A DNA stretch of 64,000 nucleotides, taken from Lysinibacillus cavernae (lineage in GTDB: Bacteria > Bacillota > Bacilli > Bacillales_A > Planococcaceae). Both the position numbers and the translations under genes were made by a program. The notes beneath the pieces were generated by a model. The model searched no databases, was not told where the DNA came from, and saw only the letters and a list, made by a program, of their open reading frames with translations. The stretch is from the NCBI RefSeq assembly GCF_009724685.1, contig NZ_WMEF01000002.1, positions 558,001 through 622,000 on the forward strand, read 5' to 3'. Below, one piece after another: positions 34,948 through 44,712 of this stretch. Position 1 is the stretch's first letter. The number at the start of each line of letters is the position of its first letter.

Positions 34948-35193
34948 TCCATTTCCATTTGGAATCACAGCTTATCGAGCTTTTTTAAGTATTGGACAAT
35001 CAAAAGAAGGTACAAAAGACTTGTAGATAAGATAAATCAATTTGACTTATTAAATAGTTGGGTCACTGTCCTAAAAAACCACGGAATTATGCCACTCCAA
35101 GATAGTATAAGTCCAACTGTTTTTGAAGCTGTTAAAGGGTGTTTAGCATTAATAGTAAAATTAAGAAATACCATCCGCATACATACAAAATGA
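34948..35193 (+). pseudogene. Start-less coding remnant
   Basis: 82 open codons without a start, ending LIVKLRNTIRIHTK-stop at 35,191. The text KYWTIKRRYKRLVDKINQFD and MPLQDSISPTVFEAVKG looks like real protein. Family unknown; probably the end of a deleted cargo gene. Confidence 0.35.
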
Positions 35194-35248
35194 AACTTGA
35201 TGAAAATTTAAGTAACAGGCAGGTTGACCTTCGTATAAAGAATAAGTA

Positions 35249-35283
35249 GAAGAGTTATTCCACAATCAGGCGCGTTTGTGGAA
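35249..35283. repeat. Half copy of the dispersed repeat
   Basis: GAGTTATTCCACAATCAGGC followed by GCGTTTGTGGAACAA is a left half of the dispersed palindromic family. It leads straight into long repeat copy B. Confidence 0.6.
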
Positions 35284-35520
35284 CAATACAGCTGGAAAAT
35301 GATCAAACTTTTTTTATATAAATCTCATACTTATTTTAAAGGAGTAACTCCATTTTGAACAATCTTCTTTCAAAATGGAGGTTTTGAAGTTGCTATTAGA
35401 TAAGGATTGAGGGATATTTTTTAATCAATCTTTATTCCTAATTAAAAAGTTAAAGTAAACCAGGATAATTTATGAAGTTATGGCTATTGTGGAGCTGCAC
35501 ATGTAGAAAATGAACAAACT
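35255..35520. repeat. Long imperfect repeat, copy B (inside the transposon)
   Basis: Matches 397-675 over about 270 bases, with the hairpin ACTCCATTTTGA...TCAAAATGGAG at about 35,345-35,380 and the shared tail TTATGGCTATT. One copy inside and one outside the element means the sequence entered one place from the other, or reached both from elsewhere. Confidence 0.8.
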
Positions 35521-35609
35521 TTGTTTTAGATATTAAAGGATATGGGGAATTTCAAACCCAACGGTTTATGTACAATTTCTTTAGACAATCATGTATTAAA
35601 AAAATGAGC

Positions 35610-35741
35610 TGTCCGGACATTCTTGTCCATTTTTCTTTTGAAAACGTGACTTTGTCTGGACTTTCTTGTCCAAAAAGTAGGGAATTATATTTTGTCTGTA
35701 GATTCTTGTCCAAAATGTCTGTAGATTCTTGTCCATATACA
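35610..35741. promoter_or_regulatory. Right transposon end with four TnsB-type sites
   Basis: Four direct copies of a 20-base site: 35,610-35,629 (TGTCCGGACATTCTTGTCCA), 35,653-35,672, 35,693-35,712 and 35,716-35,735. The last two are identical (TGTCTGTAGATTCTTGTCCA). The outermost is followed by TATACA, the tip of the element at 35,741. Unlike the left end, all face the same way, the asymmetry usual for Tn7 ends. Confidence 0.9.
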
Positions 35742-36359
<618 letters not shown>

Positions 36360-36711
36360 CCCCCATTCTTAAACTTCTTTTAGTAGTTGCTGTGTCTTAA
36401 ACTTCAAACTAGTTAAGGATATCATTCGGATAAAATTATTTGATTTTAAAACCTAAAACAAGCATAACCTCGTTCTAAATTTAGGTCGGGGTTAAAATAT
36501 AATTGTTTAATATAAGATACTTCACTGTACATTCAACCATAGCGCCCGGAAAAGCGTTTCCCAAATGGGTATCATTCTCGACTATTTTTTAAAATTCTCA
36601 TCTACCAAAGGTTTTTCTTCTTGATCAACCATAACGGTTCATCACTTCCAGTACAGTTCTTGGTAGCTCCTTAATTTCAACATATATATGCCACACTTTT
36701 TAAAGCTATTA

Positions 36712-36785
36712 TTCAAGACTCTGGCCCTTTTCAGGAAGAAAGTTGTTATCTTATTTCAGAAAAGCGCCCAATTGTTGCTCATCCT
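36712..36785. repeat. Dispersed palindromic repeat, inverted copy
   Basis: CTGGCCCTTTTCAGGAAGAA ... CTTATTTCAGAAAAGCGCCC is the reverse complement of the layout at 9605-9682. Confidence 0.6.
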
Positions 36786-36907
36786 GCCTCAAAAAATTTC
36801 TAATTCTTCTTTTTACTACATCCTCTTTAGAAATCACTTCACTTGCATATTTTTTACATCCTGCGTTTCGACGTATACATTTAGTCATTTCCTTTTTCCT
36901 TACATAA

Positions 36908-36983
36908 GAAAAAACACCCTATGTAAGCGAGCAGACTAGTTCCATTATGAAATGGATAGTTTGAACACTTACATAGAGTGTTT
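36908..36983. repeat. Two-stem palindrome of about 75 bases
   Basis: The outer arms (AACACCCTATGTAAG and CTTACATAGAGTGTT) pair over 15 bases with one mismatch. An inner stem (ACTAGTTCCATT / AATGGATAGT) also pairs. A T-run follows the outer arm (GTGTTTTAAA). It could be a bidirectional terminator for trhO or another miniature mobile element. Confidence 0.6.
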
Positions 36984-37052
36984 TAAATACCTCTATATAG
37001 TTGGTTGCCGTTATAAAAGATAGTTAATGACGTTTTTTATGTTTAGTCATGC

Positions 37053-37994
37053 TTAACCTTGTAACGCCTCAATTGTTTGAGCTACTTGCTCTTCTGTTAA
37101 ATTGTGTCGCACGATGTAGCGGTTGCGCTCATGCATTGTACATTCGATTGTACAGCCACCTAAATGCTTTGCTTCATTTTCTTCAGATGCGATGATTTGC
37201 TTGTTACATTCGGGGTTTGCACAGTTTATGTAACGTTCACAAGGTTCACCGTCATAGTGATCACGACCGATAATCACATGCTCTACTTGATTGATTGGCA
37301 CCGTTAAACGCTCATCAAATACGTACATTTGACCGTCCCATAATTGACCTTTCGCAACAGTGTCTTTTCCGTATGTTGCAACACCGCCATGTAATTGACC
37401 GACATTGCCAAAGCCTTCACGTTTCATCCAGCCCGAAAACTTCTCACAGCGAATCCCACCCGTGCAATAGGTTAAAACATTTTTCCCTTCGAATAGCTCA
37501 CGGTTTGCACGTACCCATTCCGGAGTATCACGGAAGTTTTTTACATCTGGTCGAATCGCGCCACGAAAATGGCCGACATCGTATTCATACGTGTTCCGCA
37601 CATCTAATACTACTGTATTTTCATCTTGCATTTCAGCAAGGAATTGTTCTGGTGACAGGTAGCGACCTGTTAATTCATGTGGGTTTACGTCTTCTTCTAA
37701 GCCTAAGTTTACTAACTCACGACGTGGGCGTACGTGCATTTTTTTGAATGCATGACCATCTGCCGCATCAATTTTGAAGACAATGCCTTCAAATAATGAG
37801 TCTGCTTGCATGTTTGCCATGTATTGCTCTGTTTGCTCAATCGTACCTGAAACAGTACCGTTAATGCCCTCATTGGCTACTAAAATACGACCTTTTAAAC
37901 CGATTTCTTTACACATTGCTAAGTGCGTTGCCGAAAACGCAGCTGGATCTTCAATCTTCGTGTAATGGTAATATAATAAAATTTGATAATTCAT
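37053..37994 (-). CDS. trhO: tRNA uridine-34 hydroxylase TrhO (rhodanese-like)
   Basis: About 313 residues. TrhO (formerly YceA) hydroxylates U34 of certain tRNAs with O2, the first step to 5-methoxyuridine in Bacillus-type bacteria. An acylphosphatase-like N-terminal part ([13 protein letters not shown]) is followed by a rhodanese domain with [20 protein letters not shown] and the active-site loop [12 protein letters not shown] (catalytic Cys about residue 177, second Cys six on). A Cys-rich C-terminal extension ([16 protein letters not shown]) is typical. ATG 37,994 has AGGTGA upstream; GTG 38,003 (MKTMNYQ) is the other option. Chromosomal housekeeping gene. Confidence 0.92.
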   Translation of the reverse strand: MNYQILLYYHYTKIEDPAAFSATHLAMCKEIGLKGRILVANEGINGTVSGTIEQTEQYMANMQADSLFEGIVFKIDAADGHAFKKMHVRPRRELVNLGLEEDVNPHELTGRYLSPEQFLAEMQDENTVVLDVRNTYEYDVGHFRGAIRPDVKNFRDTPEWVRANRELFEGKNVLTYCTGGIRCEKFSGWMKREGFGNVGQLHGGVATYGKDTVAKGQLWDGQMYVFDERLTVPINQVEHVIIGRDHYDGEPCERYINCANPECNKQIIASEENEAKHLGGCTIECTMHERNRYIVRHNLTEEQVAQTIEALQG

Positions 37995-38457
37995 TGTTTT
38001 CACCTATCATTCCATATATTCACAGGATGCCCCTGATAGTTTCTTTTACGACCTATTAACCATAAAGGAAAATCATTTAATATGCTATCGGTAATTAGGC
38101 TGAAATGGGTATAAATATTGTTTTTAAAGAATTTGTGAAGTGGTCAGCGGACTTTTTGTGTTTTTCCACAATCTGGCCATTGAATGTAGACGTAGAGAAA
38201 TGCGCCCAGATCTTTTTCTATTGAATAGTATCGTTGTACTGCGCAGCTGGAAAGTTGTTCTTTTAAAAGATAAGCGCTCTACAGATCAAGAAGAGATAAT
38301 GGGTTAATCCTTTACATCTTTCTTTCATTATTTCACTAACTAGCTGCCATAACGCGTTGTTTTCTTTATTTTTCGGTTCAAACCTATTACAATTTTGATA
38401 TCGAGGCTTTGAATTCCTTTTTTTTACATTAAACCCTAATAATTTTTTCAGAGGTAA
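37995..38457. other. Intergenic region with an inverted repeat copy
   Basis: The only feature I see is a minus-strand copy of the dispersed repeat at about 38,158-38,225 (TTTTTCCACAATCTGGCCATTG ... ATGCGCCCAGAT). A second similar piece is at 38,226-38,280. Confidence 0.45.
38158..38225. repeat. Dispersed palindromic repeat, inverted copy
   Basis: The reverse complement reads CTGGGCGCATTT ... AATGGCCAGATTGTGGAAAA, the family layout. Confidence 0.5.
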
Positions 38458-39126
38458 CTAATTATTATGTCGTTTGTTAACTTCAATCGTAATGAACTCC
38501 GGCAAATAGCTGGGCGTACATCCTTTTGCTACTTTTTCATCTTTGTAAAGACCCGTTTTCTCACCAAGTTTAATACAACGTGCACGATTCTTCTCATCAT
38601 AAACGCCTATCCAGCCCGCGGTGAAATTCATAGCCCATTGAACTTCCGGTTCTTCCTGTGTAATATTAGCTTCTATTGCAGATAGCAAGTCTGCGGTGTT
38701 ATCAGGCGGTGTTTGTCCAGTCCATCTCAATCGCCCTTGATAATACCAGAAAGCTCGCCTTTGAAGAGCTGAAGGGCTATTTTCCCATGACTCCATCAAT
38801 GCAATCTTCTTCTTGTCTTTGGTAAGCTGATTAGCCATTAACCAATCCATTAAGTTATTTCGCTCATCAAAAGTGTGCGTCTGCATATCCTTATCAAGCT
38901 TATTTAGCACATCATATGAAAGAAGTTTTTTGTCCATTATTAAGATTGCTAATAGTCTGGGTAAAAACTCTTCGGTTGACCAAAGTTCCATAGCTAATTC
39001 GTGATCTTTTTTAATGTCCTTCGCGATTTTTCGTAAGTCGCCTAGCTTAGTTTTACTATTGATCTGAGGTAGAATGTCTTCTGCTTTTGAAGAGCGTTTT
39101 ATTTCTGTATCTTTTTTTTCATCCAT
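38458..39126 (-). CDS. DNA alkylation repair (AlkD-like) protein
   Basis: 222 residues, all-helical HEAT-like protein. It contains LAMELWSTEEFLPRLLAILI, LMDWLMANQLTKDK, the ESWENSPSALQRRAFWYY segment and VQWAMNFTAGWIGVYDE, all typical of the AlkD-type DNA glycosylase superfamily that removes alkylated bases. The start is ATG 39,126 with AAAGGAG 9 bases upstream. No operon partner. Which lesion it handles cannot be read from sequence. Confidence 0.8.
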   Translation of the reverse strand: MDEKKDTEIKRSSKAEDILPQINSKTKLGDLRKIAKDIKKDHELAMELWSTEEFLPRLLAILIMDKKLLSYDVLNKLDKDMQTHTFDERNNLMDWLMANQLTKDKKKIALMESWENSPSALQRRAFWYYQGRLRWTGQTPPDNTADLLSAIEANITQEEPEVQWAMNFTAGWIGVYDEKNRARCIKLGEKTGLYKDEKVAKGCTPSYLPEFITIEVNKRHNN

Positions 39127-39395
39127 TTTATACAACTCCTTTATTAAAGCACTGTTTCATATTCGTTATATGTCTTATTGCAGTGGTGTGCCTCTAAAGT
39201 TTACCTTTTTTAATATTGTAGCATATATCATATTAAAGCTTCCTCCACCTATAATAGAAGAGCAACTATCTTTAATTAAAATAACTTTTACTTCCTTTAG
39301 GATACAAAAAGAGCATTCCTTTTTAAAGAAACGCCCCCGATACTTATACATAAAGACATACACAATAATTGCCTATTAAGTGATGTGACAATAAG

Positions 39396-39683
39396 TTATT
39401 GTTTCTTTCCTTTTCGTTCTAAAAGTATAGGTGCTATATTTAGTAAGATAGAAAAAATTGTCAAAAACCATAATGCCCTTTCCATACCAGGTACTACATC
39501 CTCTAAAGCTGCCCAATCATCCACTTTTACCCACCGGGATACAAGACTATATTCTGAACAAAGTGTCAACGCTGTAAATGATAACCCCATTGCCATCGCA
39601 AGTTTATAATCTTTACCTGTTGTATACATATAAAGATTTACAAAATTTGCTACTATTGCAATAAGTCCTAGTATTAACCACAT
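39396..39683 (-). CDS. Small membrane protein, unknown
   Basis: 95 residues with three hydrophobic segments (about 2-18, 27-42, 70-86) and a polar SRWVKVDDWAALEDV loop. AGGAGG lies upstream of ATG 39,683. It is 11 bases downstream of another membrane-protein gene on the same strand, so the two are probably co-transcribed. No known function. Confidence 0.65.
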   Translation of the reverse strand: MWLILGLIAIVANFVNLYMYTTGKDYKLAMAMGLSFTALTLCSEYSLVSRWVKVDDWAALEDVVPGMERALWFLTIFSILLNIAPILLERKGKKQ

Positions 39684-39694
39684 AAGTATACCTC

Positions 39695-40123
39695 CTAAAC
39701 AAATTTTATATTTTTTTTCACAGAATTTTCTACTAATGCGTAGAGTAAACCTGCAATCCCAAAAATAATAATCGAACTAACAATACTTAAATTATATTCT
39801 TCTATAAAGCGGGAATCATATATTATTTCTAAAGAAAAAGCCCCTATTACCCCACCAAATAAAGTAAAAGTAACCACTTTGAATATCCGATTTTTCATAA
39901 ATCTACTCACAATACATGTTAATGGCAAAAATGAAAAAGGGTAAAGAATAAAAACATAAGAACCCGTTAAGAACAAATAAGCAACTCCAAAATCACGAAA
40001 TCCTGTCATATATTCTGATGCCCTGATTTTATTGCCTTCTAAAACTTCTAGACCGAATCCAGCTAAGGCAAACAACAATATAAAAGGTATCCACATTATT
40101 AAACAATGATAAAAAGTTTTCAT
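39695..40123 (-). CDS. Membrane protein, unknown
   Basis: 142 residues, four hydrophobic segments (about 7-25, 45-72, 83-100, 113-130). No motif I recognise. First gene of a two-gene unit with 39,396-39,683. GAGGATGAG lies upstream of ATG 40,123. Confidence 0.65.
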   Translation of the reverse strand: MKTFYHCLIMWIPFILLFALAGFGLEVLEGNKIRASEYMTGFRDFGVAYLFLTGSYVFILYPFSFLPLTCIVSRFMKNRIFKVVTFTLFGGVIGAFSLEIIYDSRFIEEYNLSIVSSIIIFGIAGLLYALVENSVKKNIKFV

Positions 40124-40374
40124 TCTAACTCATCCTCTTATGAATTTTATAATATTGGTACAATTAAACTTCTTATTAAATCAAACGAATATAGTGGAAG
40201 AAAGTTACAATGTTTCTCTGACTAACCACAGACAAGCGCTTCATCTAATCCTGTTTTGTTCATTATAAAAAGCGCTAATCACTTGTTGGATCAACGCTCT
40301 CATTAGTTATAAGAATTTATAATATGCATTGCTTCACTTTTTTTAAAATCTTTTAGTCCAAATTAAGTATAGTT

Positions 40375-41103
40375 TTAATTACGATTCTTATTTGAATTTA
40401 ACTTACTTATTAATTCTGTTCTATTCAGAACTCCGTATTTATCAAATATATTTTGCAAATGTTTTTTTACTGTATGAATTGAAATAAACAATTCTGTACC
40501 AATTTGGGCATTTGTGTAACCTTTCTTCACAAGATTCACGACTTCTTGTTCGCGCCTTGAAAGTATACTTTTCTTTTCTTCACTGCAATTCAATAATGCT
40601 GAAGAAATAATGGTCGATAAATACTCAAACCTAAGTACATCTTGGTTTGTAAAATAATTGTTTTTTTCACGTTTAATCATACCTATTGTACCAATAACTT
40701 GTTCATTATGTGAAAGCGTCACAACCATCTCGTCATAGAACCCATATTTATTCATAAAGCCCTTATAATATTCTGACAGCTCGTATTGTTCATGTGTCGT
40801 AACATCGGATAATCGTAAAACATTCTTCTGTTTAAATAAATCCTTCTTAAAAGGTGGATATAAAAAGTCTAAATTATAGTTCCCATTTAAATATTCATCT
40901 AGCATTCTGTCAGAAATATTATAGTTAATTGGATCTTTTAATTGTCCTTCATTGTCTGCAAGCCAAAATAAAGTATGATTGTATCCGAAAATTGAAGAAA
41001 GCTCCTGGAGCGCTGAACTTCTAACCTTTGGTATAGCTTTAGTTATTTGAGAAGCAAAGTAAATTATTTTTTCATAGTCTGTAACGGATAATTTGTTATA
41101 CAT
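40375..41103 (-). CDS. LuxR-family transcriptional regulator
   Basis: 242 residues from ATG 41,103 (AAGGGTGGGG upstream; an upstream in-frame ATG at 41,130 precedes that ribosome-binding site). The C-terminal LuxR/GerE helix-turn-helix is clear: LSRREQEVVNLVKKGYTNAQ, then GTELFISIHTVKKHLQNIF. The N-terminal ~170 residues look like a GAF-type sensor domain. It is divergent from the deacetylase gene at 41,236 with a 130-bp gap, so that gene may be its target. Signal unknown. Confidence 0.88.
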   Translation of the reverse strand: MYNKLSVTDYEKIIYFASQITKAIPKVRSSALQELSSIFGYNHTLFWLADNEGQLKDPINYNISDRMLDEYLNGNYNLDFLYPPFKKDLFKQKNVLRLSDVTTHEQYELSEYYKGFMNKYGFYDEMVVTLSHNEQVIGTIGMIKREKNNYFTNQDVLRFEYLSTIISSALLNCSEEKKSILSRREQEVVNLVKKGYTNAQIGTELFISIHTVKKHLQNIFDKYGVLNRTELISKLNSNKNRN

Positions 41104-41235
41104 AAAACCCCACCCTTTTAATATAGACATATCTCCAAAAAAATGAAAACAACAAAAAATTATACTTTGGTGTAATATTATTCTCTTAAAATCTAGTTTA
41201 TCATAAATTTATCAAATTAGAGAGGAGCTTTAAAT

Positions 41236-42345
41236 ATGAAAAAAACTGCATTTATTTGCGATGAAAGTTACTTCTGGCATGATACTGGGAACGGTGCTTT
41301 ATTTTCATTACCAGGTGGGTATGTCCAATCTGATGGTCATGCAGAAAGCCCTGAAACGAAACGGCGTTTCAAGAATCTACTTGAACGAAGTGGATTATAC
41401 GAAAAGCTCTATAAACTAAAACCTTATGCTGCTACAGAAGACCAACTCGAATATTTTCATACAAAAGATTATATTCAAAAGGTGAAGGAATTAAGTCGTA
41501 TTGGTCATGGTGACGCTGGTGAATTAGCTCTTGTTGGAAATGGCTCTTATGAGATCGCTCAATTATCAGTTGGTGGTGCCATTTCTGCAGTAGAAGCAGT
41601 TGTTAAGGGCGAATGTGACAATGCCTATGCTCTTACAAGACCACCTGGGCACCATGCAGAAGCCAATTTAGGGATGGGGTTCTGTCTATTTAATAACGTT
41701 GTTATTGCTGCTCACTATGCTCGTAAAGAACTTGGATTAGAGAGAGTTATGATTTTAGATTGGGATGTTCACCATGGAAATGGTACAGAATCTGCATTTT
41801 ATAATGATCCTAACGTACTTTTTATATCCCTTCATCAAGAAGGACTCTTCCCTGCTGGACGTGGAGAAATCGATCATATTGGTGAGGAAAATGGGAAAGG
41901 AACGACTGTGAATATTCCCCTACCTGCTGGTACAGGAGATGCTGGTTATATGTATGCACTTGAAGAAATTGTAAAGCCAATAACTGACGATTTTAAACCT
42001 CAACTAATAATTATCTCTGCAGGACAAGATGCAAGTATTTTTGATCCTTTAGGAAGAATGATGGTATCTGCTGAGGGTTATAGAGAAATGACGAAATTCA
42101 TGTTGCAACTAGCTGAATCTAATTGTGATGGAAAATTAGTTGCTGTACACGAAGGTGGTTATAGCACTGCGTATGTGCCGTTTTGTTCACATGCAATCGT
42201 TGAGGAACTGAGTGGTATCACTACAGATGTAGAAGATCCTTTTATCCATGCATTTAATGGCGTTCCTTATAATAAATTGTCTGATCATCAAAAAGAACGA
42301 ATTGATGAAATAAAAGGCATACACATTAAACAAGAAAACTACTAA
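41236..42345 (+). CDS. Class II histone deacetylase-family enzyme (acetylpolyamine/acetoin-utilisation type)
   Basis: 369 residues of the zinc-dependent deacetylase fold. Catalytic and metal residues are in place: RPPGHH (H139/H140), the GMGFCLFNNV loop, LDWDVHHGNGT (D177, H179), ISAGQDAS with a further Asp, and EGGYS near the end. Bacterial members remove acetyl groups from polyamines, other amines or lysines; the substrate is undetermined. AGAGGAG precedes ATG. It is divergent from the LuxR regulator and ends in a strong terminator, so it is a single-gene unit. Confidence 0.9.
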   Translation: MKKTAFICDESYFWHDTGNGALFSLPGGYVQSDGHAESPETKRRFKNLLERSGLYEKLYKLKPYAATEDQLEYFHTKDYIQKVKELSRIGHGDAGELALVGNGSYEIAQLSVGGAISAVEAVVKGECDNAYALTRPPGHHAEANLGMGFCLFNNVVIAAHYARKELGLERVMILDWDVHHGNGTESAFYNDPNVLFISLHQEGLFPAGRGEIDHIGEENGKGTTVNIPLPAGTGDAGYMYALEEIVKPITDDFKPQLIIISAGQDASIFDPLGRMMVSAEGYREMTKFMLQLAESNCDGKLVAVHEGGYSTAYVPFCSHAIVEELSGITTDVEDPFIHAFNGVPYNKLSDHQKERIDEIKGIHIKQENY

Positions 42346-42371
42346 ATTGAATATGCATAAATAAAATCTTA

Positions 42372-42411
42372 ACAGGCTGTAGACAACATCACTTTGTTTA
42401 CAGCCTGTTTT
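42372..42411 (+). terminator. Terminator after the deacetylase gene
   Basis: ACAGGCTGTA and TACAGCCTGT form a 10-bp perfect outer stem, followed by TTTTC. Confidence 0.85.
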
Positions 42412-42556
42412 CATTGCCTTTTTTGGTATTCTTAATCTTATAACATGAAATTTAAAAAAGTTCCGACTTTAAAGACCAGGTACTCACTTATTATGAGCCC
42501 CACGGGTAACCTACTTCTGTTTGTAGAACGCTAGGTAAAATTTTTTGCTTAGCTAC

Positions 42557-43555
42557 CTATCTAATTTTTACTATTATCTTCCCTTTAGCCCTTCCCGACT
42601 CTGCATATTCCATTGCCTTTTGAGCATCTTCGAATGAAAATGTTCGATCAATTACGGGTTTGATTTTACCAGATTCAATATAGTCTGCAATTATACGTAA
42701 TTGAGCGCCACTTGGCTTCATAAACAAAAACGTATATTGAGCATGATGCTTTTTTTCGAGTGCAGTCAGTGAATGACTTGCTGCTGAAAATAATAATTTT
42801 TTGAAAATCCCTGAACCATATTCTTTAGCAAAACGGGCATTTGGCATGCCTGAAACGGAAACAATTTTTCCTCCATTTTTGATAATGTCGAAAGATTTTT
42901 CGAGTGACTTCCCTCCAAGTGTATCAAAGACTGCATCATAATTTTCCAGTATCTCTTCAAACTTTTCTTTCTTGTAGTTGATCACTTCATCTGCACCTAG
43001 AGATGTTACTAAATTAGCTCCAGCTTCACTAGCAGTCGTTGCAACGGTGGCACCCATTAATTTTGCCAGTTGAATTGCAAAAGTTCCGACACCACCAGAC
43101 CCAGCATGAATCAAAATCTTTTGACCTTTTTGTAATTGCATGATGTCATGTAACGCTTGGTAGGAGGTTAACCCTACCAGTGGAATCGATGCAGCTTCCT
43201 CAAAGCTCAAATTTTTTGGTTTTAGCGCGATGTCATCTTCATGAATTGCGATATATTCCGCAAAGGTTCCGATGCTACTCTTACGTGGGCGTGCATATAT
43301 TTCATCCCCAACTTTAAAACGAGTCACTTTTGCACCAATCTTTACCACAACGCCTGAAAAGTCATTACCAAGGATAAGAGGCATTTTATATTTAATTAGC
43401 AACTTCACTTTCCCATCGCGTATTTTAAAATCAATAGGGTTAATACTAGCGGCATGGATTTCCGCAAGTACCTCATATTCTCCAATTACAGGTGTAGTCA
43501 TTTCCGCCAACCGCATGGGAGCTTTGCCATATCTATCAATAACCATTGCTTTCAT
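42557..43555 (-). CDS. NADP-dependent quinone-reductase-like oxidoreductase (MDR family)
   Basis: 332 residues of the zinc-free medium-chain dehydrogenase/quinone reductase family. GroES-like N-terminal half with NPIDFKIRDG and LGNDFSGVV. The Rossmann half has ILIHAGSGGVGTFAIQLAKL (about 146-165), then GADEVINYKKEKFEE. No structural-zinc Cys cluster. Such enzymes reduce quinones or enals. It lies 35 bases downstream of an ArsR-type regulator on the same strand, which probably controls it. Confidence 0.9.
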   Translation of the reverse strand: MKAMVIDRYGKAPMRLAEMTTPVIGEYEVLAEIHAASINPIDFKIRDGKVKLLIKYKMPLILGNDFSGVVVKIGAKVTRFKVGDEIYARPRKSSIGTFAEYIAIHEDDIALKPKNLSFEEAASIPLVGLTSYQALHDIMQLQKGQKILIHAGSGGVGTFAIQLAKLMGATVATTASEAGANLVTSLGADEVINYKKEKFEEILENYDAVFDTLGGKSLEKSFDIIKNGGKIVSVSGMPNARFAKEYGSGIFKKLLFSAASHSLTALEKKHHAQYTFLFMKPSGAQLRIIADYIESGKIKPVIDRTFSFEDAQKAMEYAESGRAKGKIIVKIR

Positions 43556-43590
43556 TGTTTATTCCTCCAAATAACATATGTCTTATCACT

Positions 43591-43926
43591 TCAATAAAAG
43601 TTTTGCATAAACTCTTCTATATCCAGCACAAGTGTTTTTAATAGTCCTAATTTTGTACGTACATCAATATAATAAAAGTTTTTTGTACCTTCTTTACGCA
43701 TTAAAATAACACCGGCATCTCGCAAAATCTTTAGATGATGAGACACTGCAGGTCGAGAAAGGTGTGTTTGTTCTGTAATTTCCCCTACACGCAAGCCTGT
43801 TTGACAATCCGTTCCCATTAATACCAACAAAATCGATTGACGTGTTTCATCCCCAATTGCTAGTAATACATTTTGACAATTAATAAAATCTTCTTTAATT
43901 AAGTTTAGTTGCTCCTGTTTATTCAT
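43591..43926 (-). CDS. ArsR-family winged-helix repressor
   Basis: 111 residues from ATG 43,926 (GGAGG upstream; ORF-extending ATG 43,941 lies before it). Winged helix with VGEITEQTHLSRPAVSHHLK and ILRDAGVILMRKEGTKNFYY. The DNA-binding helix has no CxC metal site (none of the ArsR CVC-type Cys pair), so it probably senses something other than arsenic. Co-directional with the quinone-reductase-like gene; together they look like a redox- or electrophile-responsive unit. Confidence 0.88.
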   Translation of the reverse strand: MNKQEQLNLIKEDFINCQNVLLAIGDETRQSILLVLMGTDCQTGLRVGEITEQTHLSRPAVSHHLKILRDAGVILMRKEGTKNFYYIDVRTKLGLLKTLVLDIEEFMQNFY

Positions 43927-44085
43927 TATAAAAACCTCCACTAATTCGTTGATTGGTTTAAGTTAATGAACCATATTACTGAATAACACAATATATTATT
44001 GTTACATTCGGTGCAATATTGGGAAAGAAAATCGAGACGAATCACATCTTAGCGTGACTCTGTAGGATATATATTTTTATAATAA

Positions 44086-44116
44086 AAAAACACAGAAGTC
44101 ACATGGACCTCTGCGT
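44086..44116 (-). terminator. Terminator of the Sco gene
   Basis: On the minus strand the hairpin GCAGAGGTCCATGTGACTTCTG is followed by a run of T, right after the stop codon. Confidence 0.75.
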
Positions 44117-44712
44117 TATTTGCTTTCCTTAATAAGAGCTTTCATATCTCCAACAATTGTTTCAACTGGTACGTTTGTCGCGCCATCATAGTCTTTTACA
44201 ACTGTGCCGTCTGCGTTTACTAAATAATAGCTAGACATATGTATCACTTGGTCTGAGTTAGGATCATTTTTAACTAATGAATTAAATGATTTACGTGCAA
44301 ATTGCTCAATGAATTTTTGTTGATAGCCCGTTAATAGCTGCCACTTGCTATCATCTACAACGTTATACGTATTTAAGTAATTCGTTAATACCTCAGGCTT
44401 ATCCACCTCAGGGTCCACACTAAATGCAACAATTTGATAATCCTCAAGGTCTTCATCTTGAAGTGCTTGTTGAACTTCCGTCATATTAAATGTCATTGGC
44501 GGGCAGATCGTCGTACAGTTCGTGAAAATAAACATTGCTAACCATGGTTTACCTTTTAAATCATCCAGGCTTACTTGTTCATTTTTTTGATTGGTTACAG
44601 TGAAATCTTGAACCTCAAGGTTTAATGTTGGCTCAAATTTGTAACTTCCGCAAGCAGCTAAAATGCTACTTAATGCTAGTACTAAAACGAGCATTATACT
44701 TTTCTTTTTCAT
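44116..44712 (-). CDS. Sco1/SenC-family copper protein (lipoprotein)
   Basis: 198 residues. The signal peptide ends in a lipobox (LAAC, Cys21), so it is anchored outside the membrane. Thioredoxin-fold domain with the Sco motif CTTIC (C66/C70) and a distal His in VIHMSSYYLV, the three copper ligands. Sco proteins deliver copper to the CuA site of cytochrome c oxidase. Single gene with its own terminator. Confidence 0.92.
   Translation of the reverse strand: MKKKSIMLVLVLALSSILAACGSYKFEPTLNLEVQDFTVTNQKNEQVSLDDLKGKPWLAMFIFTNCTTICPPMTFNMTEVQQALQDEDLEDYQIVAFSVDPEVDKPEVLTNYLNTYNVVDDSKWQLLTGYQQKFIEQFARKSFNSLVKNDPNSDQVIHMSSYYLVNADGTVVKDYDGATNVPVETIVGDMKALIKESK

Larger units (their letters stand above)
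34937..35609. other. Gap before the right transposon end
   Basis: No intact gene. There is a decayed frame (34,948-35,193), a half copy of the short repeat (35,249-35,283) and long repeat copy B (35,255-35,520). Confidence 0.5.
11320..35741. mobile_element. Complete Tn7-like transposon carrying a defence island (24,422 bp)
   Basis: The ends 11,320-11,347 and 35,714-35,741 are a perfect 28-bp inverted repeat starting TGTATATGGACAAG. Each end has further 20-bp repeats of the same kind, and the whole is flanked by the 5-bp duplication ATAAT. tnsA, tnsB, tnsC and tniQ lie in that order at the left end, all pointing inward. The rest is cargo, mostly anti-phage-type gene sets. No tnsE and no CRISPR-Cas genes are present. 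The element splits an rhs C-terminal frame that would be whole without it. Intact ends, the exact duplication and open transposition genes suggest a recent insertion that may still be mobile. Confidence 0.95.
36360..37052. other. Intergenic region with repeats and a long palindrome
   Basis: No gene supported. It contains a minus-strand copy of the dispersed repeat (36,712-36,785) and a two-stem palindrome (36,908-36,983). A weak hairpin lies at about 36,460-36,485. Confidence 0.5.

Noticed and set aside
11320-35741. A CRISPR-associated (CAST-type) Tn7 element
   Set aside because: No cas genes and no direct-repeat array are visible, and TniQ is of the long TnsD type.
43591-43926. Arsenic resistance operon
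   Set aside because: The ArsR-family protein lacks the metal-binding Cys pair, and its neighbour is a quinone-reductase-like enzyme, not an arsenite pump or reductase.
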